Below, piece by piece: positions 8,159 to 16,761 of a DNA stretch of 64,000 nucleotides. The notes beneath the pieces were generated by a model. That model saw only the letters and a program-made list of their open reading frames with translations. It was not told the DNA's origin and searched no databases. Source of the stretch: Megamonas sp. UBA1799 (lineage in GTDB: Bacteria; Bacillota; Negativicutes; Selenomonadales; Selenomonadaceae); contig DCFR01000008.1 of assembly GCA_002319815.1 (NCBI GenBank), forward strand, positions 93,312 through 157,311. The letters are read 5' to 3'. Position 1 is the stretch's first letter, and each line of letters opens with the position of its first letter. The translations under genes and the position numbers were made by a program.

Positions 8159-8752
8159 TCAGGGGCGGGAGCGGTTGTCCGACAGGTCAAAATTATTTAC
8201 TATTTTTGTCCGCGCCAATCCATAAAGCAGGGCGGCTAAAAGCGATGAAGGGATAGTGTTGACGGCCATAGCAACCGCACAGTTAAGAGCGGAGATCCAG
8301 GCAATGGGCTCGGGAAAGCCAAGAATATAAACTTTAAAGGCCCAGCGGATCCAGGGTTCCGTGATGATATTGACGGCGCTGGCCAATAGTCCGGCAATGA
8401 ACGCATGGGTGTACATGGATTTTTTTGTCTGCGTATAAGAAAGATGCAGCAGACGGTGCGCGATGAACCCGCAGGCGAGGCCAAAGATGAGTTTAGCGAT
8501 AAATGTTGGTGGGGCTGAGGTGGTATAACCGGCCAGTAAGTCGCCGATGGTCAGCCCCACGGCGCCGGTAAGGCCGCCGTAACGGCTGCCTAGTATAAAA
8601 GCAGACAACATGATGAAAGCGGAACCAACGTAGATTTTTGCCGGCAGGCCTCCGCCCAGAGGAATTTCAATGCGAAAAAAAGAAAAACAAATCAGGGCCA
8701 GCGCCGCAAACATGGCGGCTAATGTCATTTTGAGAATCGAATGATCGCGCAT
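8159..8752 (-). CDS. ECF transporter S component, substrate unknown
   Basis: A 197-residue integral membrane protein with about six helices, resembling ECF-type vitamin transporter substrate-binding (S) proteins. The N-terminal KMTLAAMFAALALICFSFF and the middle LGSRYGGLTGAVGLTIGDLLAGY followed by PPTFIAKLIFGL are typical of the group near the riboflavin/HmpT-like S components. It would work with a shared EcfAA'T module, which is not in this window. The substrate cannot be assigned from sequence. ATG 8752 has GAAGG six bases upstream. A 22-bp palindrome about 80 bases upstream is a candidate operator that might reveal the substrate. Confidence 0.75.
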   Translation of the reverse strand: MRDHSILKMTLAAMFAALALICFSFFRIEIPLGGGLPAKIYVGSAFIMLSAFILGSRYGGLTGAVGLTIGDLLAGYTTSAPPTFIAKLIFGLACGFIAHRLLHLSYTQTKKSMYTHAFIAGLLASAVNIITEPWIRWAFKVYILGFPEPIAWISALNCAVAMAVNTIPSSLLAALLYGLARTKIVNNFDLSDNRSRP

Positions 8753-8831
8753 AGAATACCTTCTTTTTTATGTAATGAAGGTAGTATACCGCAGGCGGTT
8801 TTTAAATAAAAGGCCATGCGGGCAAAAAAAC

Positions 8832-8853
8832 GTAATTGTATTAATACAATTAC
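8832..8853. promoter_or_regulatory. 22-bp perfect palindrome upstream of ECF gene
   Basis: GTAATTGTATT (8832-8842) is followed directly by its exact reverse complement (8843-8853). It lies 80-100 bases before the ECF gene on the minus strand. A TATACT-like -10 reads on the minus strand at 8788-8783, downstream of the palindrome. The shape suggests a dimeric repressor or activator site. Confidence 0.55.
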
Positions 8854-8887
8854 AGCGCGCGGCAAAATAGAGGATTGTAAGGTCACT

Positions 8888-9805
8888 TCATTTTTCGGCA
8901 GAAAAAATGTTTGGAACGCTTTGTGGATTGGTCGTTTTGCTTTTTGTTTGTAACATTTGGATGAAATGTGCCGCTGCCGTAGAAAAAGGCAAATGGCGCG
9001 GGTAAATGATAGCGCCGGTTGTCGTCAGAGCGCTGGGCGACGGCCGGTAAAAATGCAGGACCTGTCCGGCGGTAAAGCGTCCGGCAGATTCGGGAACAAC
9101 GGCAATGCCCAGCCCGGCTTCGGCCCACCGCAGCAGTTGCAAGGTGTCGTCGCTGGTACAAAAAATCAAGGGATCAAATCCCTGCATCTGACATTGCTGG
9201 GTGATTAAGGCAATATGACGTCGGTGCAGCAGCAACGGTTTTCCGGCCAGCGCCGGGAAGCCGATTTGTCCATCCGCGGCCGCGCCGGCAATGTCACAGG
9301 CTGCGAACAGCATGGGTTCAGGCGGCAGCAGAATAAAATCAAAATCCTGCATATTGAAGGGAGCGCGGACAAAGCCGATTTCAATGATGCCGACGCGCAG
9401 CAGTTCCATGATTTTTAAGGTGTCGCCCTGATGCAGCTCAAAAGTGACAGCGGGGTGGCGCTGATGGAAGCGCGCAACCTGTGCCGGCAGCATGGCGCTG
9501 CTGAAAGATGCTCCGACGCCGAGGGAAAGACAACCGCTGATTGCATGGGCCGATTCATCAATTTCCTGCGCGGTACGGTTCATCAGCTCGAGCATCTGAA
9601 CCGCGCGGCGCTGTAAAATGCGGCCGCTTTCGGTGAGCTGAATGCGTTTTCGGCTGCGCACGAAAAGTCGGGCGCCCAGTTCTTTTTCCAACTGCATAAG
9701 TTGTTGGGAAAGCGGCGGCTGGGTCATATTCAATTTTTCAGCGGCCTTGACAATCAATCCCTCTTCGGCAACGGTCAGAAAATATTTCAGTTGGCGTAGT
9801 TCCAT
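8888..9805 (-). CDS. LysR-family regulator, divergent from symporter gene
   Basis: LysR-type regulator of 305 residues: DNA-binding domain MELRQLKYFLTVAEEG through LSQQLMQLEKELGARLF (residues about 1-60) and an effector domain with EIGFVRAPFN and GLGIAVVPES. The last 15 or so residues are a polar tail. It is divergent from the sodium:solute symporter gene with about 135 AT-rich bases between, so the symporter is its likely target. The start ATG 9805 has GAAAGGAAAG upstream. The effector ligand is unknown. Confidence 0.87.
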   Translation of the reverse strand: MELRQLKYFLTVAEEGLIVKAAEKLNMTQPPLSQQLMQLEKELGARLFVRSRKRIQLTESGRILQRRAVQMLELMNRTAQEIDESAHAISGCLSLGVGASFSSAMLPAQVARFHQRHPAVTFELHQGDTLKIMELLRVGIIEIGFVRAPFNMQDFDFILLPPEPMLFAACDIAGAAADGQIGFPALAGKPLLLHRRHIALITQQCQMQGFDPLIFCTSDDTLQLLRWAEAGLGIAVVPESAGRFTAGQVLHFYRPSPSALTTTGAIIYPRHLPFSTAAAHFIQMLQTKSKTTNPQSVPNIFSAEK

Positions 9806-9886
9806 CGATACTTTCCTTTCTGATTGTATATTTTAAAAACATATATTATATCATGGAAACAAATATTTTAAATATATTACTTAACT

Positions 9887-9895
9887 TGCTATAAT
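9887..9895 (+). promoter_or_regulatory. Extended -10 of the symporter gene promoter
   Basis: TGCTATAAT (9887-9895) is a consensus extended -10. The -35 region at the right distance (TTTAAA, 9867-9872) is weak, which fits an activator-dependent promoter next to a divergent LysR gene. Confidence 0.5.
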
Positions 9896-9941
9896 TCTAA
9901 GGTAACTATGTTTTTCTGTCAATCAGGAGGGTTTATACTTT

Positions 9942-11351
9942 ATGGAAGTTTCTGTGGGGCATTCTATTTTTATGGCGCTGACCGTCCTGGCAGTCATTGG
10001 CGCCGGGATGTATGCGGCGCGTACGGTCAGATCGGCGGAAGGGTACAGTCTCGGCGGTCGTTCCTCGGGCGTTGCTATGGTCGCCGGCGGTATTGCCGGC
10101 ACTGCCGTTGGCGGCGGAGCGACGGTCGGTACGGCGCAGATGGCTTATACGCTGGGAATGACGGCTTGGTGGTTTACGCTGGGGATGGGAGTCAGTTTTA
10201 TTATTTTGGGGCTGTTTTATGCCCGCCCTTTACGGGGAACCGCGCTGGAAACGATTCCCCAGTATCTGGTGCTGCATTATGGACGTCCGGCTGGCGTGCT
10301 TTCCAGCGTAGTATCTTCTTTGGGCAGTCTGTTTAGTGCCGTTGCCAGCGCCTTGCCGGGCATTGGTATTCTGGCGGCTGTTCTGGGAATGCCCGCCTGG
10401 CAGGCAGCTGCGCTGCTGATCGTTTTAGTGACGGCATATGTGTTTTTTGGCGGCATGCGCAGCGCCGGTATCGGCGGCATGCTGAAGATGGGGATTCTCT
10501 GGACGAGTCTCTTTGCTGCCGGCGCTTATGCTTGTTGGCGGTTGCTGCGTTTTGTACCAGATACAGCCGCTATGCCCGATTTTCCCTGGTTCAGCTTGTT
10601 TGGCGGCGGCGTCAGCGAGGCCTGGGCCAATCTGCTGGCAGTTATTGTCGGCGTCGTATGCACGCAGACGTATATTCAGACGCTTTTTGCGGCAGCCAGT
10701 CCGAGAGTTGCCGCTGTAGGCGCTTTTGCCGCGGCATTGATTGTTATTCCGGTCGGTCTTCCCTGCATTGCGATCGGCATGTACATGCATCTGGCCGAAC
10801 CGGGGCTGCCGCCTCTACTAGTGCTGCCGACGTATTTGCTGCATTATCAGCCGGCATGGATCGGCGGGGTGGCGATGGGCGGTATTATGCTATCTGTCAT
10901 TGGCTCCATTGCCGGTATATCGCTGGGCATCAGTACGATGGTATCCAGGGATATTCTGGCCGGCCTGTTTGCTATCCGGGATAACCGGGCCTTGCTGCGC
11001 CTGAATCGTTTGGTTCTTCTTGGTATTATGCTGTTGGCCTGCGTCGTCGCGATGCTCAATCCGGATTCGCAAGTGTTGTTTTGGAATTATATGTCCATGG
11101 CATTGCGCGGCGGCGGGATCTTTTTACCGCTTACTCTGGCAGTGTTTTTGCCGCATAAGCTTGATCCGCGTTGGGCGGCTGCGTCAATGCTGCTTTCAAC
11201 ATTCGTTGCGGTCGGCGCTGCTTGCCTGGCTTTGCCGGTTCAGCCGCTGCTGGTCGGGCTGGCCGCGAGTTTTTTGCTTATTCTTCCCGGTTTATGGGGC
11301 AAAAAGGCAAGCGCTGTTCCGAAAGCTGTGGATGAGGATTCAGCCGAATGA
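9942..11351 (+). CDS. Sodium:solute symporter (SSS) family permease
   Basis: A 469-residue membrane protein with about 13 hydrophobic helices. SSS signs are the N-terminal SAEGYSLGGRSSGVAMVAGG loop, GTAVGGGATVGTAQMAYTLG in the region of the sodium/substrate site, and SIAGISLGISTMVSRDIL. The closest broad type is the PanF/YodF-like or proline/pantothenate group, but I cannot name the substrate. The start has AGGAGG in front. Transcribed divergently from a LysR regulator that probably controls it. Confidence 0.8.
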   Translation: MEVSVGHSIFMALTVLAVIGAGMYAARTVRSAEGYSLGGRSSGVAMVAGGIAGTAVGGGATVGTAQMAYTLGMTAWWFTLGMGVSFIILGLFYARPLRGTALETIPQYLVLHYGRPAGVLSSVVSSLGSLFSAVASALPGIGILAAVLGMPAWQAAALLIVLVTAYVFFGGMRSAGIGGMLKMGILWTSLFAAGAYACWRLLRFVPDTAAMPDFPWFSLFGGGVSEAWANLLAVIVGVVCTQTYIQTLFAAASPRVAAVGAFAAALIVIPVGLPCIAIGMYMHLAEPGLPPLLVLPTYLLHYQPAWIGGVAMGGIMLSVIGSIAGISLGISTMVSRDILAGLFAIRDNRALLRLNRLVLLGIMLLACVVAMLNPDSQVLFWNYMSMALRGGGIFLPLTLAVFLPHKLDPRWAAASMLLSTFVAVGAACLALPVQPLLVGLAASFLLILPGLWGKKASAVPKAVDEDSAE

Positions 11352-11358
11352 TTGCCTC

Positions 11359-11386
11359 TTGTAAATTTTCATCGATGATGTATAAT
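11359..11386 (+). promoter_or_regulatory. Promoter of rarD-like gene
   Basis: TTGTAA (11359-11364), 16-base spacer, TATAAT (11381-11386), about 30 bases before the start codon. Confidence 0.65.
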
Positions 11387-11417
11387 TAAGCCTATATTTT
11401 CAAAAGGAGGAGTTTCA

Positions 11418-12365
11418 ATGGCTGAACAAGAGAAAAATCAACGGCTGGGCACTTTATCGGCTCTGGGGGCGTGCTTTATTTGGGGCGTTTTACCGTTGTA
11501 TTGGCAGCTGCTGGCAGCAGCTTCGGCCTATGAAATTCTGGCGCAGCGCATGATCTGGTCTTTTGTGTTCATGCTGGCAGCATTAGCATTTTTGCGGCGC
11601 GGCGAGCGTTTTTTGGCTGATTGCCGCGAGCTTTGGGCCAACAAGCGGCGCGGCGGACTTTTATTGGCGGCTTCGGTGATTATCAGCTTAAACTGGTTTA
11701 CCTATATCTGGGCAGTGAATCATGGGCATGTGCTGGATACAAGTATTGGTTACTATATTAATCCGCTTATGAGTGTTTTGCTCGGCGTGGTTGTATTTCA
11801 TGAGCATCTCACGCCGGCGAAAAAAATCAGCATAGCGCTGGCCAGTGTCGGAATTGCGGTGATGGCCTGGCAGATGGGAAAACTTCCCTGGATTGCCGTG
11901 GTGCTGGCCGTTTCTTTTTCGGTTTATGGGGCGGTAAAAAAGAAGCTGCAGCTGGATCCTTTTTCCAGTATTACATTGGAAACTTTGCTGATGCTTCCTT
12001 TGGCAATCTGGTATCTGGTACAGCTGTCTGCTGCCGGCGGCAGTCATTTTGGCGGTTCGTCGCTGATGCTGACGTTGTGTCTGTTTGGGACGGGCGTTGT
12101 CACGGCGTCACCGCTGATTTTATTTTCGTATGGAGCCAATTTGCTGCCGCTGAATGTGTTGGGCTTTTTTCAATATATCGGGCCGACGATGGGATTTTTG
12201 CTGGGGGTATTCTATTTCCGGGAGCCGTTCAGCGGCATGCAGCTGCTGGCGTTTGCCTTTGTTTGGGCCGCTGTGCTGCTGTTTACCCTGTCGGACCGTT
12301 TTGCGATTTTTCAGGAAAAACAGCCGTCGGATGCAGCGGAACTGGTGAAACAGAGTCGGCAATAA
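11418..12365 (+). CDS. rarD: RarD-type EamA permease
   Basis: A 315-residue DMT-superfamily permease with ten predicted helices in two EamA halves. RarD-type marks are GACFIWGVLPLYWQLL at the first helix, AQRMIWSFVF, NWFTYIWAVNHGHVLDTSIGYYINPLMSVL, and SYGANLLPLNVLGFFQYIGPT. RarD was named for chloramphenicol sensitivity in Pseudomonas, but its natural substrate is unknown. It has its own promoter, an AAGGAGGAG ribosome site and a terminator. Confidence 0.88.
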   Translation: MAEQEKNQRLGTLSALGACFIWGVLPLYWQLLAAASAYEILAQRMIWSFVFMLAALAFLRRGERFLADCRELWANKRRGGLLLAASVIISLNWFTYIWAVNHGHVLDTSIGYYINPLMSVLLGVVVFHEHLTPAKKISIALASVGIAVMAWQMGKLPWIAVVLAVSFSVYGAVKKKLQLDPFSSITLETLLMLPLAIWYLVQLSAAGGSHFGGSSLMLTLCLFGTGVVTASPLILFSYGANLLPLNVLGFFQYIGPTMGFLLGVFYFREPFSGMQLLAFAFVWAAVLLFTLSDRFAIFQEKQPSDAAELVKQSRQ

Positions 12366-12374
12366 ATGGATTGC

Positions 12375-12407
12375 AGAGTTGTCCTTTTTATGGGCAGCTC
12401 TTTTTTT
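12375..12407 (+). terminator. Terminator after rarD
   Basis: AGAGTTGTCC (12375-12384) pairs with GGGCAGCTCT (12392-12401), allowing G-U, and is followed by a run of seven T. Confidence 0.85.
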
Positions 12408-12490
12408 GCGTTGCCGGCCTGTCAACAGCTTGTAAAAATAATAAGTTTGACGTCGGGAATGATAAAGTTGAAAAAAATGTGTCAATGCGC

Positions 12491-12519
12491 TTGATGTATG
12501 CGGCAAAAGTTGATAAAAT
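12491..12519 (+). promoter_or_regulatory. Promoter of ispE operon
   Basis: TTGATG (12491-12496), 17-base spacer, TAAAAT (12514-12519), about 37 bases before ispE. Confidence 0.55.
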
Positions 12520-12556
12520 TTACACGGAAGGTTTTATTTATAAAAAATCGGGATGG

Positions 12557-13429
12557 ATGTGCTTGGGCGTGATCATAATAGAGGCGAATGCCAAGATCAA
12601 TCTGACGCTGGATATTCTTGGCAAACGGACGGATGGTTATCACGAGGTCGCGATGGTCATGCAGTCTGTGAGTCTGCATGATACCATCCGGCTGGAGAAG
12701 ATACGGCAGGGAATTGAGCTGACCGTTGATCAGCCGGGACTTGCTGCCGATGCGACGAACCTTGCCTGGCGGGCAGCGCGCTGCCTGATGGATGTACACA
12801 GTATTCAGGAGGGGGTTCGCATTCATATTGCCAAGCGGATTCCAATTGCCGCCGGGCTGGCCGGCGGCTCTGCCGATGCCGCCGGAGTTTTGCGGGGGAT
12901 GAACCGGCTTTTTGGGCTGGGCTTGCCGCCGGAAGCCTTGTGTGAGCTGGGAGCGCAGATCGGTTCGGATGTGCCGTTTTGCATCCGGGGCGGCACAATG
13001 TTTGCTTCCGGCCGGGGCGAGGCGCTGGAGCGGCTGCCGGATTTACCGTCGGTCTGGGTGGTGCTGGCGAAGCCGCCGGTTTCGGTATCGACGGCCTGGG
13101 CCTATCAGAGTTATGATGCCGCGCCGGCCAGGGAGCACCCGGATAATCCGGCGATGCTGGCGGCGATTGCGGCCGGGCGGCTGGAGGACGTTGGCCGTCA
13201 TCTGGGCAATGTTTTGGAAGCCGTTACCGTGCAAAAATACGGAGAAATCGCCTGTATCCGCCAATGGATGCTGGAGGCCGGCGCACTGGCGGCGATGATG
13301 TCCGGCAGCGGGCCAACGGTATTTTCCCTGTCGGCCGATGAGGAAACGGCGCGGCGGGTTGCCCGGAATGTTTCCAGCCATGCGGATGCGGCTGTTTTTG
13401 TAGCACAAACTGCGGGACGAGCAGATTGA
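12557..13429 (+). CDS. ispE: 4-diphosphocytidyl-2-C-methyl-D-erythritol kinase
   Basis: GHMP-family kinase of 290 residues; it phosphorylates CDP-methylerythritol in the MEP route to isoprenoids, in the cytosol. Seen: N-terminal ANAKINLTLDILGKRTDGYHEV, the ATP-binding glycine loop PIAAGLAGGSADAAGV, and C-terminal MMSGSGPTVFSL. The frame runs open far upstream into rarD, but homology begins only near 12570. ATG 12557 and GTG 12569 are both possible; ATG is taken, though neither has a strong ribosome site. It leads a run of ispE-gntR-glmU-prs, all on the same strand with short gaps. Confidence 0.93.
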   Translation: MCLGVIIIEANAKINLTLDILGKRTDGYHEVAMVMQSVSLHDTIRLEKIRQGIELTVDQPGLAADATNLAWRAARCLMDVHSIQEGVRIHIAKRIPIAAGLAGGSADAAGVLRGMNRLFGLGLPPEALCELGAQIGSDVPFCIRGGTMFASGRGEALERLPDLPSVWVVLAKPPVSVSTAWAYQSYDAAPAREHPDNPAMLAAIAAGRLEDVGRHLGNVLEAVTVQKYGEIACIRQWMLEAGALAAMMSGSGPTVFSLSADEETARRVARNVSSHADAAVFVAQTAGRAD

Positions 13430-13465
13430 TCTGCGCTTTCGTCATGAGAATTGAGGGAATGAGTA

Positions 13466-14161
13466 ATGGAGAAGAGATTGGCGCCAATCCGATTGGATAG
13501 TTACCAGCCGCTGCGCGAAGTTGTCTGCGAGACGCTGCGCGATGCAATCCGTAAGGGGATATTGAAGCCAGGGGAGCGCCTCATGGAGATACAGCTGGCG
13601 GAAGAACTGGGTGTGAGTCGGACTCCGGTGCGGGAAGCGATTCGCAAACTGGAGCTGGAGGGATATGTGATCATGATGCCGCGGCGGGGAACCTATGTGG
13701 CGAATTTGTCGATTCGTGATGTGAATGAGGTTTTTGAAATCAGAACCTCGCTGGATTCGCTGGCGAGCGGGCTGGCGGCCGAACGCATCACCGATGAAGA
13801 GCTGGAACGTTTGCAGCGGCTGCTGGTTCTGATCAGTGAATATGTTGAGACGAATGATATGGAAAAAATTGTGGAAACCGATACGGAATTTCATGATCTT
13901 TTGTATCAGGCAAGTCGTAATACGCGTCTGGTGGGTATCATTTTCAATTTGCGGGAGCAGCTCACGCGTTTCCGCACGACATCCATGGCGTTTCCCGGCC
14001 GGTTGGCCGCTACGCTGGAAGAACACCGCCGTATTGTCGAAGCCATTGCGCAGGGTGATGTGAAAGAAGCGCAGGCCGCAGCGGAGTATCATATGGAAAA
14101 ATCGGAGCAGACGCTGTTGGCAAGTATGGAAGCTTTGAAGGAAAAAAATTCGAAAAAATAG
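13466..14161 (+). CDS. GntR-family (FadR subgroup) regulator
   Basis: A 231-residue regulator: an N-terminal winged helix (residues about 10-75; GERLMEIQLAEELGVSRTPVREAIRKLELEG) and a C-terminal all-helical FCD domain with likely metal-ligand residues (Asp and His in ETDTEFHDLL, later His in LEEHRRIVEAI and AEYHME). Such regulators bind small carboxylic acids or sugars acids. Sitting between ispE and glmU, 36 and 24 bases from each, it is probably co-transcribed; a role in that operon is not evident from the sequence. Confidence 0.87.
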   Translation: MEKRLAPIRLDSYQPLREVVCETLRDAIRKGILKPGERLMEIQLAEELGVSRTPVREAIRKLELEGYVIMMPRRGTYVANLSIRDVNEVFEIRTSLDSLASGLAAERITDEELERLQRLLVLISEYVETNDMEKIVETDTEFHDLLYQASRNTRLVGIIFNLREQLTRFRTTSMAFPGRLAATLEEHRRIVEAIAQGDVKEAQAAAEYHMEKSEQTLLASMEALKEKNSKK

Positions 14162-14185
14162 AGCAGTGCATTTGGGGGCATAGGA

Positions 14186-15550
14186 ATGTCAGATTTAGTA
14201 ACCGTCATTTTGGCGGCTGGCAAAGGAACGCGTATGAAGTCGGCGATGCCGAAAGTTCTGCATAAGGCCGGCGGCAAGGCTATGCTGCAGCATGTAATTG
14301 ATGCGGCGCAGGCAGCTGGCGCAAAGCGGAATATTGTTGTCGTTGGTTTCGGCGGCGCAGTTGTGCAGGAGGCTGTCGGCACGCAGGCAGAAGTCGTTGT
14401 ACAAAAGGAACAGCTGGGGACCGGGCATGCTGTTTTACAGGCGGCGCCGCTGCTCAGGGAAGAGCATGGCACCGTTATGGTTCTTTGCGGCGATACGCCG
14501 CTTTTGACCGGGGAACTTTTGAAAAAACTTTATGATGCGCATCGCGAAGCCGGTGCTAAAGCAACGGTGCTCACGGCTGTTATGCCGGATGCCACCGGGT
14601 ACGGCCGTATTATTCGTACGGCGACGGGCACGGTGGAGAAGATTGTGGAACATAAGGATGCAAGCGATGCCGAGCGTCGTGTGCAGGAAGTAAATTCCGG
14701 TATTTATTGCTTTGAGAAAGATGATCTTTTTGCGGCGCTGGCACAGGTGACTTGCGACAATGCGCAGGGAGAGTACTATTTGCCGGATGTGCTCAGTATT
14801 TTGCGGCAAAAGGGTGAGAAGATCTGGGCGGTAGCAGCGGATGATTATGAATCAACGCTGGGTATTAACTCGCGGGTACAGCTGGCCGGCGCAGAAAAAA
14901 TTCTGCGCCGCCGGAAAAATATCGAGCTTATGGAGAGCGGCGTAACGATTATGGATCCTGACAGCACCTTTATTGATGCCGATGTGACCGTGGGCCGCGA
15001 CACGGTTATTTATCCGTTTACCTGGCTTGAGGGCGATACGCATGTAGGCGAGAACTGCACACTTGGGCCTTCCAGCCGTTTCAGCGATGCGATTATTGGC
15101 AGCGGTGTTACCGCACAGTTCGTTTATGCGCATTCCTGCGAGATGGCGGATGGCGTAACCATGGGGCCGTATGTGCATATTCGTCCGAATACTAAACTGG
15201 CGGCGAAGGTGAAAATCGGCAATTTTGTCGAAGTTAAAAATTCTAATATCGGTCTGGGGACCAAACTGCCGCATCTTTCGTATATTGGGGACTGCGATAT
15301 GGGAGGCGGCGTCAATATGGGCTGCGGGACGATTACTGTCAATTATGATGGTAAAAAGAAATATCGCACGGTCATCGGGGACAATGCCTTTGTCGGCTGC
15401 AATTCGAACCTGGTGGCTCCGGTTACCATCGGCGACGGCGCTTATGTAGCCGCCGGTTCCACCATTACCAAGGAAGTTCCCCCGTCGGATCTGGCGGTGG
15501 CGCGCGCCCGGCAGAAGAACATTGCCGGATGGGCCGACAAGCGCAAATAA
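14186..15550 (+). CDS. glmU: Bifunctional UDP-GlcNAc pyrophosphorylase / GlcN-1-P acetyltransferase
   Basis: A 454-residue two-domain cytosolic enzyme making UDP-GlcNAc for peptidoglycan and lipid A. The N-terminal nucleotidyltransferase carries LAAGKGTRMKSAMPKVLHK (residues about 9-27), QLGTGHAV and LCGDTPLL. The C-terminal half is a left-handed beta helix of hexapeptide repeats, with catalytic-type His in RPNTKL/IGNFVEVKNS and GAYVAAGSTIT. Length is normal. It is followed by prs, an order common in Firmicutes. Confidence 0.96.
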   Translation: MSDLVTVILAAGKGTRMKSAMPKVLHKAGGKAMLQHVIDAAQAAGAKRNIVVVGFGGAVVQEAVGTQAEVVVQKEQLGTGHAVLQAAPLLREEHGTVMVLCGDTPLLTGELLKKLYDAHREAGAKATVLTAVMPDATGYGRIIRTATGTVEKIVEHKDASDAERRVQEVNSGIYCFEKDDLFAALAQVTCDNAQGEYYLPDVLSILRQKGEKIWAVAADDYESTLGINSRVQLAGAEKILRRRKNIELMESGVTIMDPDSTFIDADVTVGRDTVIYPFTWLEGDTHVGENCTLGPSSRFSDAIIGSGVTAQFVYAHSCEMADGVTMGPYVHIRPNTKLAAKVKIGNFVEVKNSNIGLGTKLPHLSYIGDCDMGGGVNMGCGTITVNYDGKKKYRTVIGDNAFVGCNSNLVAPVTIGDGAYVAAGSTITKEVPPSDLAVARARQKNIAGWADKRK

Positions 15551-15643
15551 ATTCTGGTAGCAGCGGCATTGCCGTTCTATATATATTAAAAGACGGGCAC
15601 CCGCCCGAAAATATGAGTAATGGTATTGGAGGATTTTAACAAA

Positions 15644-16591
15644 ATGGCATCAGACACTGGAAATCTGTGTATCCTGACAGGCAACGCCAACCCGAAGCTG
15701 GCACAGGACATCGCGAATCATATCGGCGTAAAGCTGTGTGATGCATTCGTCGGACATTTCAACAACGGCGAGACGCAGGTCATGATCAGCGAGAGCATTC
15801 GCGGTCGGGATATCTTCATTATCCAGCCGACCTCACAGCCGGTAAATGACAATCTCATGGAACTTCTCATCATGGTGGACGCCTGCAAGCGTGCTTCTGC
15901 CCAAAGTATTACGGCGGTGGTTCCCTACTATGCTTATGCGCGGCAGGATCGTAAGACGCGCGGCCGGGAGCCAATCTCTGCAAAACTTGTCGCCAATCTT
16001 ATGGAAACGGCGGGGGTCAACCGCGTCGTAACAGTGGATCTGCATGCAGGGCAGATTCAGGGGTTCTTTGATATTCCAGTGGACCATCTGGCGGCAGCAC
16101 CGCTGCTGGCCGACTATTTCAAGTCCCAAAATCTGAAGGATGTCGTGGTCGTTTCACCGGATCTTGGCGGTGTTACCCGGGCCCGGATTTTGGCGGATCG
16201 TTTGCATGCGCCAATCGCCATTATTGAGAAGCGCCGTCCGGCGCCGGGCTGTGCGGAAGTCATGAATCTGATTGGCGAGGTAAAGGGAAAGACTGCCATC
16301 ATGATTGATGATATCGTCGATACAGCAGGGTCTCTTTGCGAAGGGGCAAAAGCCTTACAGAAACTGGGCACGCATGAGGTTTACACTTGTTGCTCGCATG
16401 CGATTCTCAGTGACCCGGCAGTGCAGCGCATCAATGATTCCTGCATTAAACAGCTGGTGATTACGGATACGATTCCGCTGCCGGAAGATAAGAAGTCGCC
16501 GAAGATTGTGGTGCTTTCTCTGGCGGATGCGTTGGGCGATGTCATTATGAGCATTCAGAATCATCGCTCGGTGAGCCAGCTTTTTAAATAA
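15644..16591 (+). CDS. prs: Ribose-phosphate pyrophosphokinase
   Basis: A 315-residue PRPP synthase (ATP + ribose 5-phosphate to PRPP + AMP), feeding nucleotide, His and Trp synthesis. Seen: GHFNNGETQVMISESIRG near the N-terminus, YYAYARQDRKTRGREPISAK (flexible loop), DLHAGQIQGFF, and the PRPP loop IMIDDIVDTAGSL. ATG 15644 is chosen over the in-frame ATG 15620, because TTGGAGG lies between the two, eight bases before 15644. A strong terminator ends the operon. Confidence 0.96.
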   Translation: MASDTGNLCILTGNANPKLAQDIANHIGVKLCDAFVGHFNNGETQVMISESIRGRDIFIIQPTSQPVNDNLMELLIMVDACKRASAQSITAVVPYYAYARQDRKTRGREPISAKLVANLMETAGVNRVVTVDLHAGQIQGFFDIPVDHLAAAPLLADYFKSQNLKDVVVVSPDLGGVTRARILADRLHAPIAIIEKRRPAPGCAEVMNLIGEVKGKTAIMIDDIVDTAGSLCEGAKALQKLGTHEVYTCCSHAILSDPAVQRINDSCIKQLVITDTIPLPEDKKSPKIVVLSLADALGDVIMSIQNHRSVSQLFK

Positions 16592-16611
16592 GTAAGAGTA
16601 TGGCTTTTGAG

Positions 16612-16655
16612 GACTGTTGTCGGCGGCTTTGGCTGCGGGCGACAGTCTTTTTTTT
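16612..16655 (+). terminator. Terminator after prs
   Basis: GACTGTTGTC (16612-16621) pairs with GGGCGACAGTC (ending 16647), extended by an inner GCGGC/GCTGC stem, and followed by eight T (16648-16655). Confidence 0.88.
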
Positions 16656-16761
16656 ACGGCGGTTTTACTTTTTGCCGGCTCAAAACCATTGACAGCAGCG
16701 CTGGGTATGTTATTGTTAAAAGCAGATGCAGACGGGTTGAAATGGCGGGGGAGGAAAATAG

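Noticed and set aside
12077..12556. Long N-terminal extension of the ispE frame
   Set aside because: Overlaps rarD and its terminator; homology to IspE begins after 12556; a promoter lies at 12491-12519.
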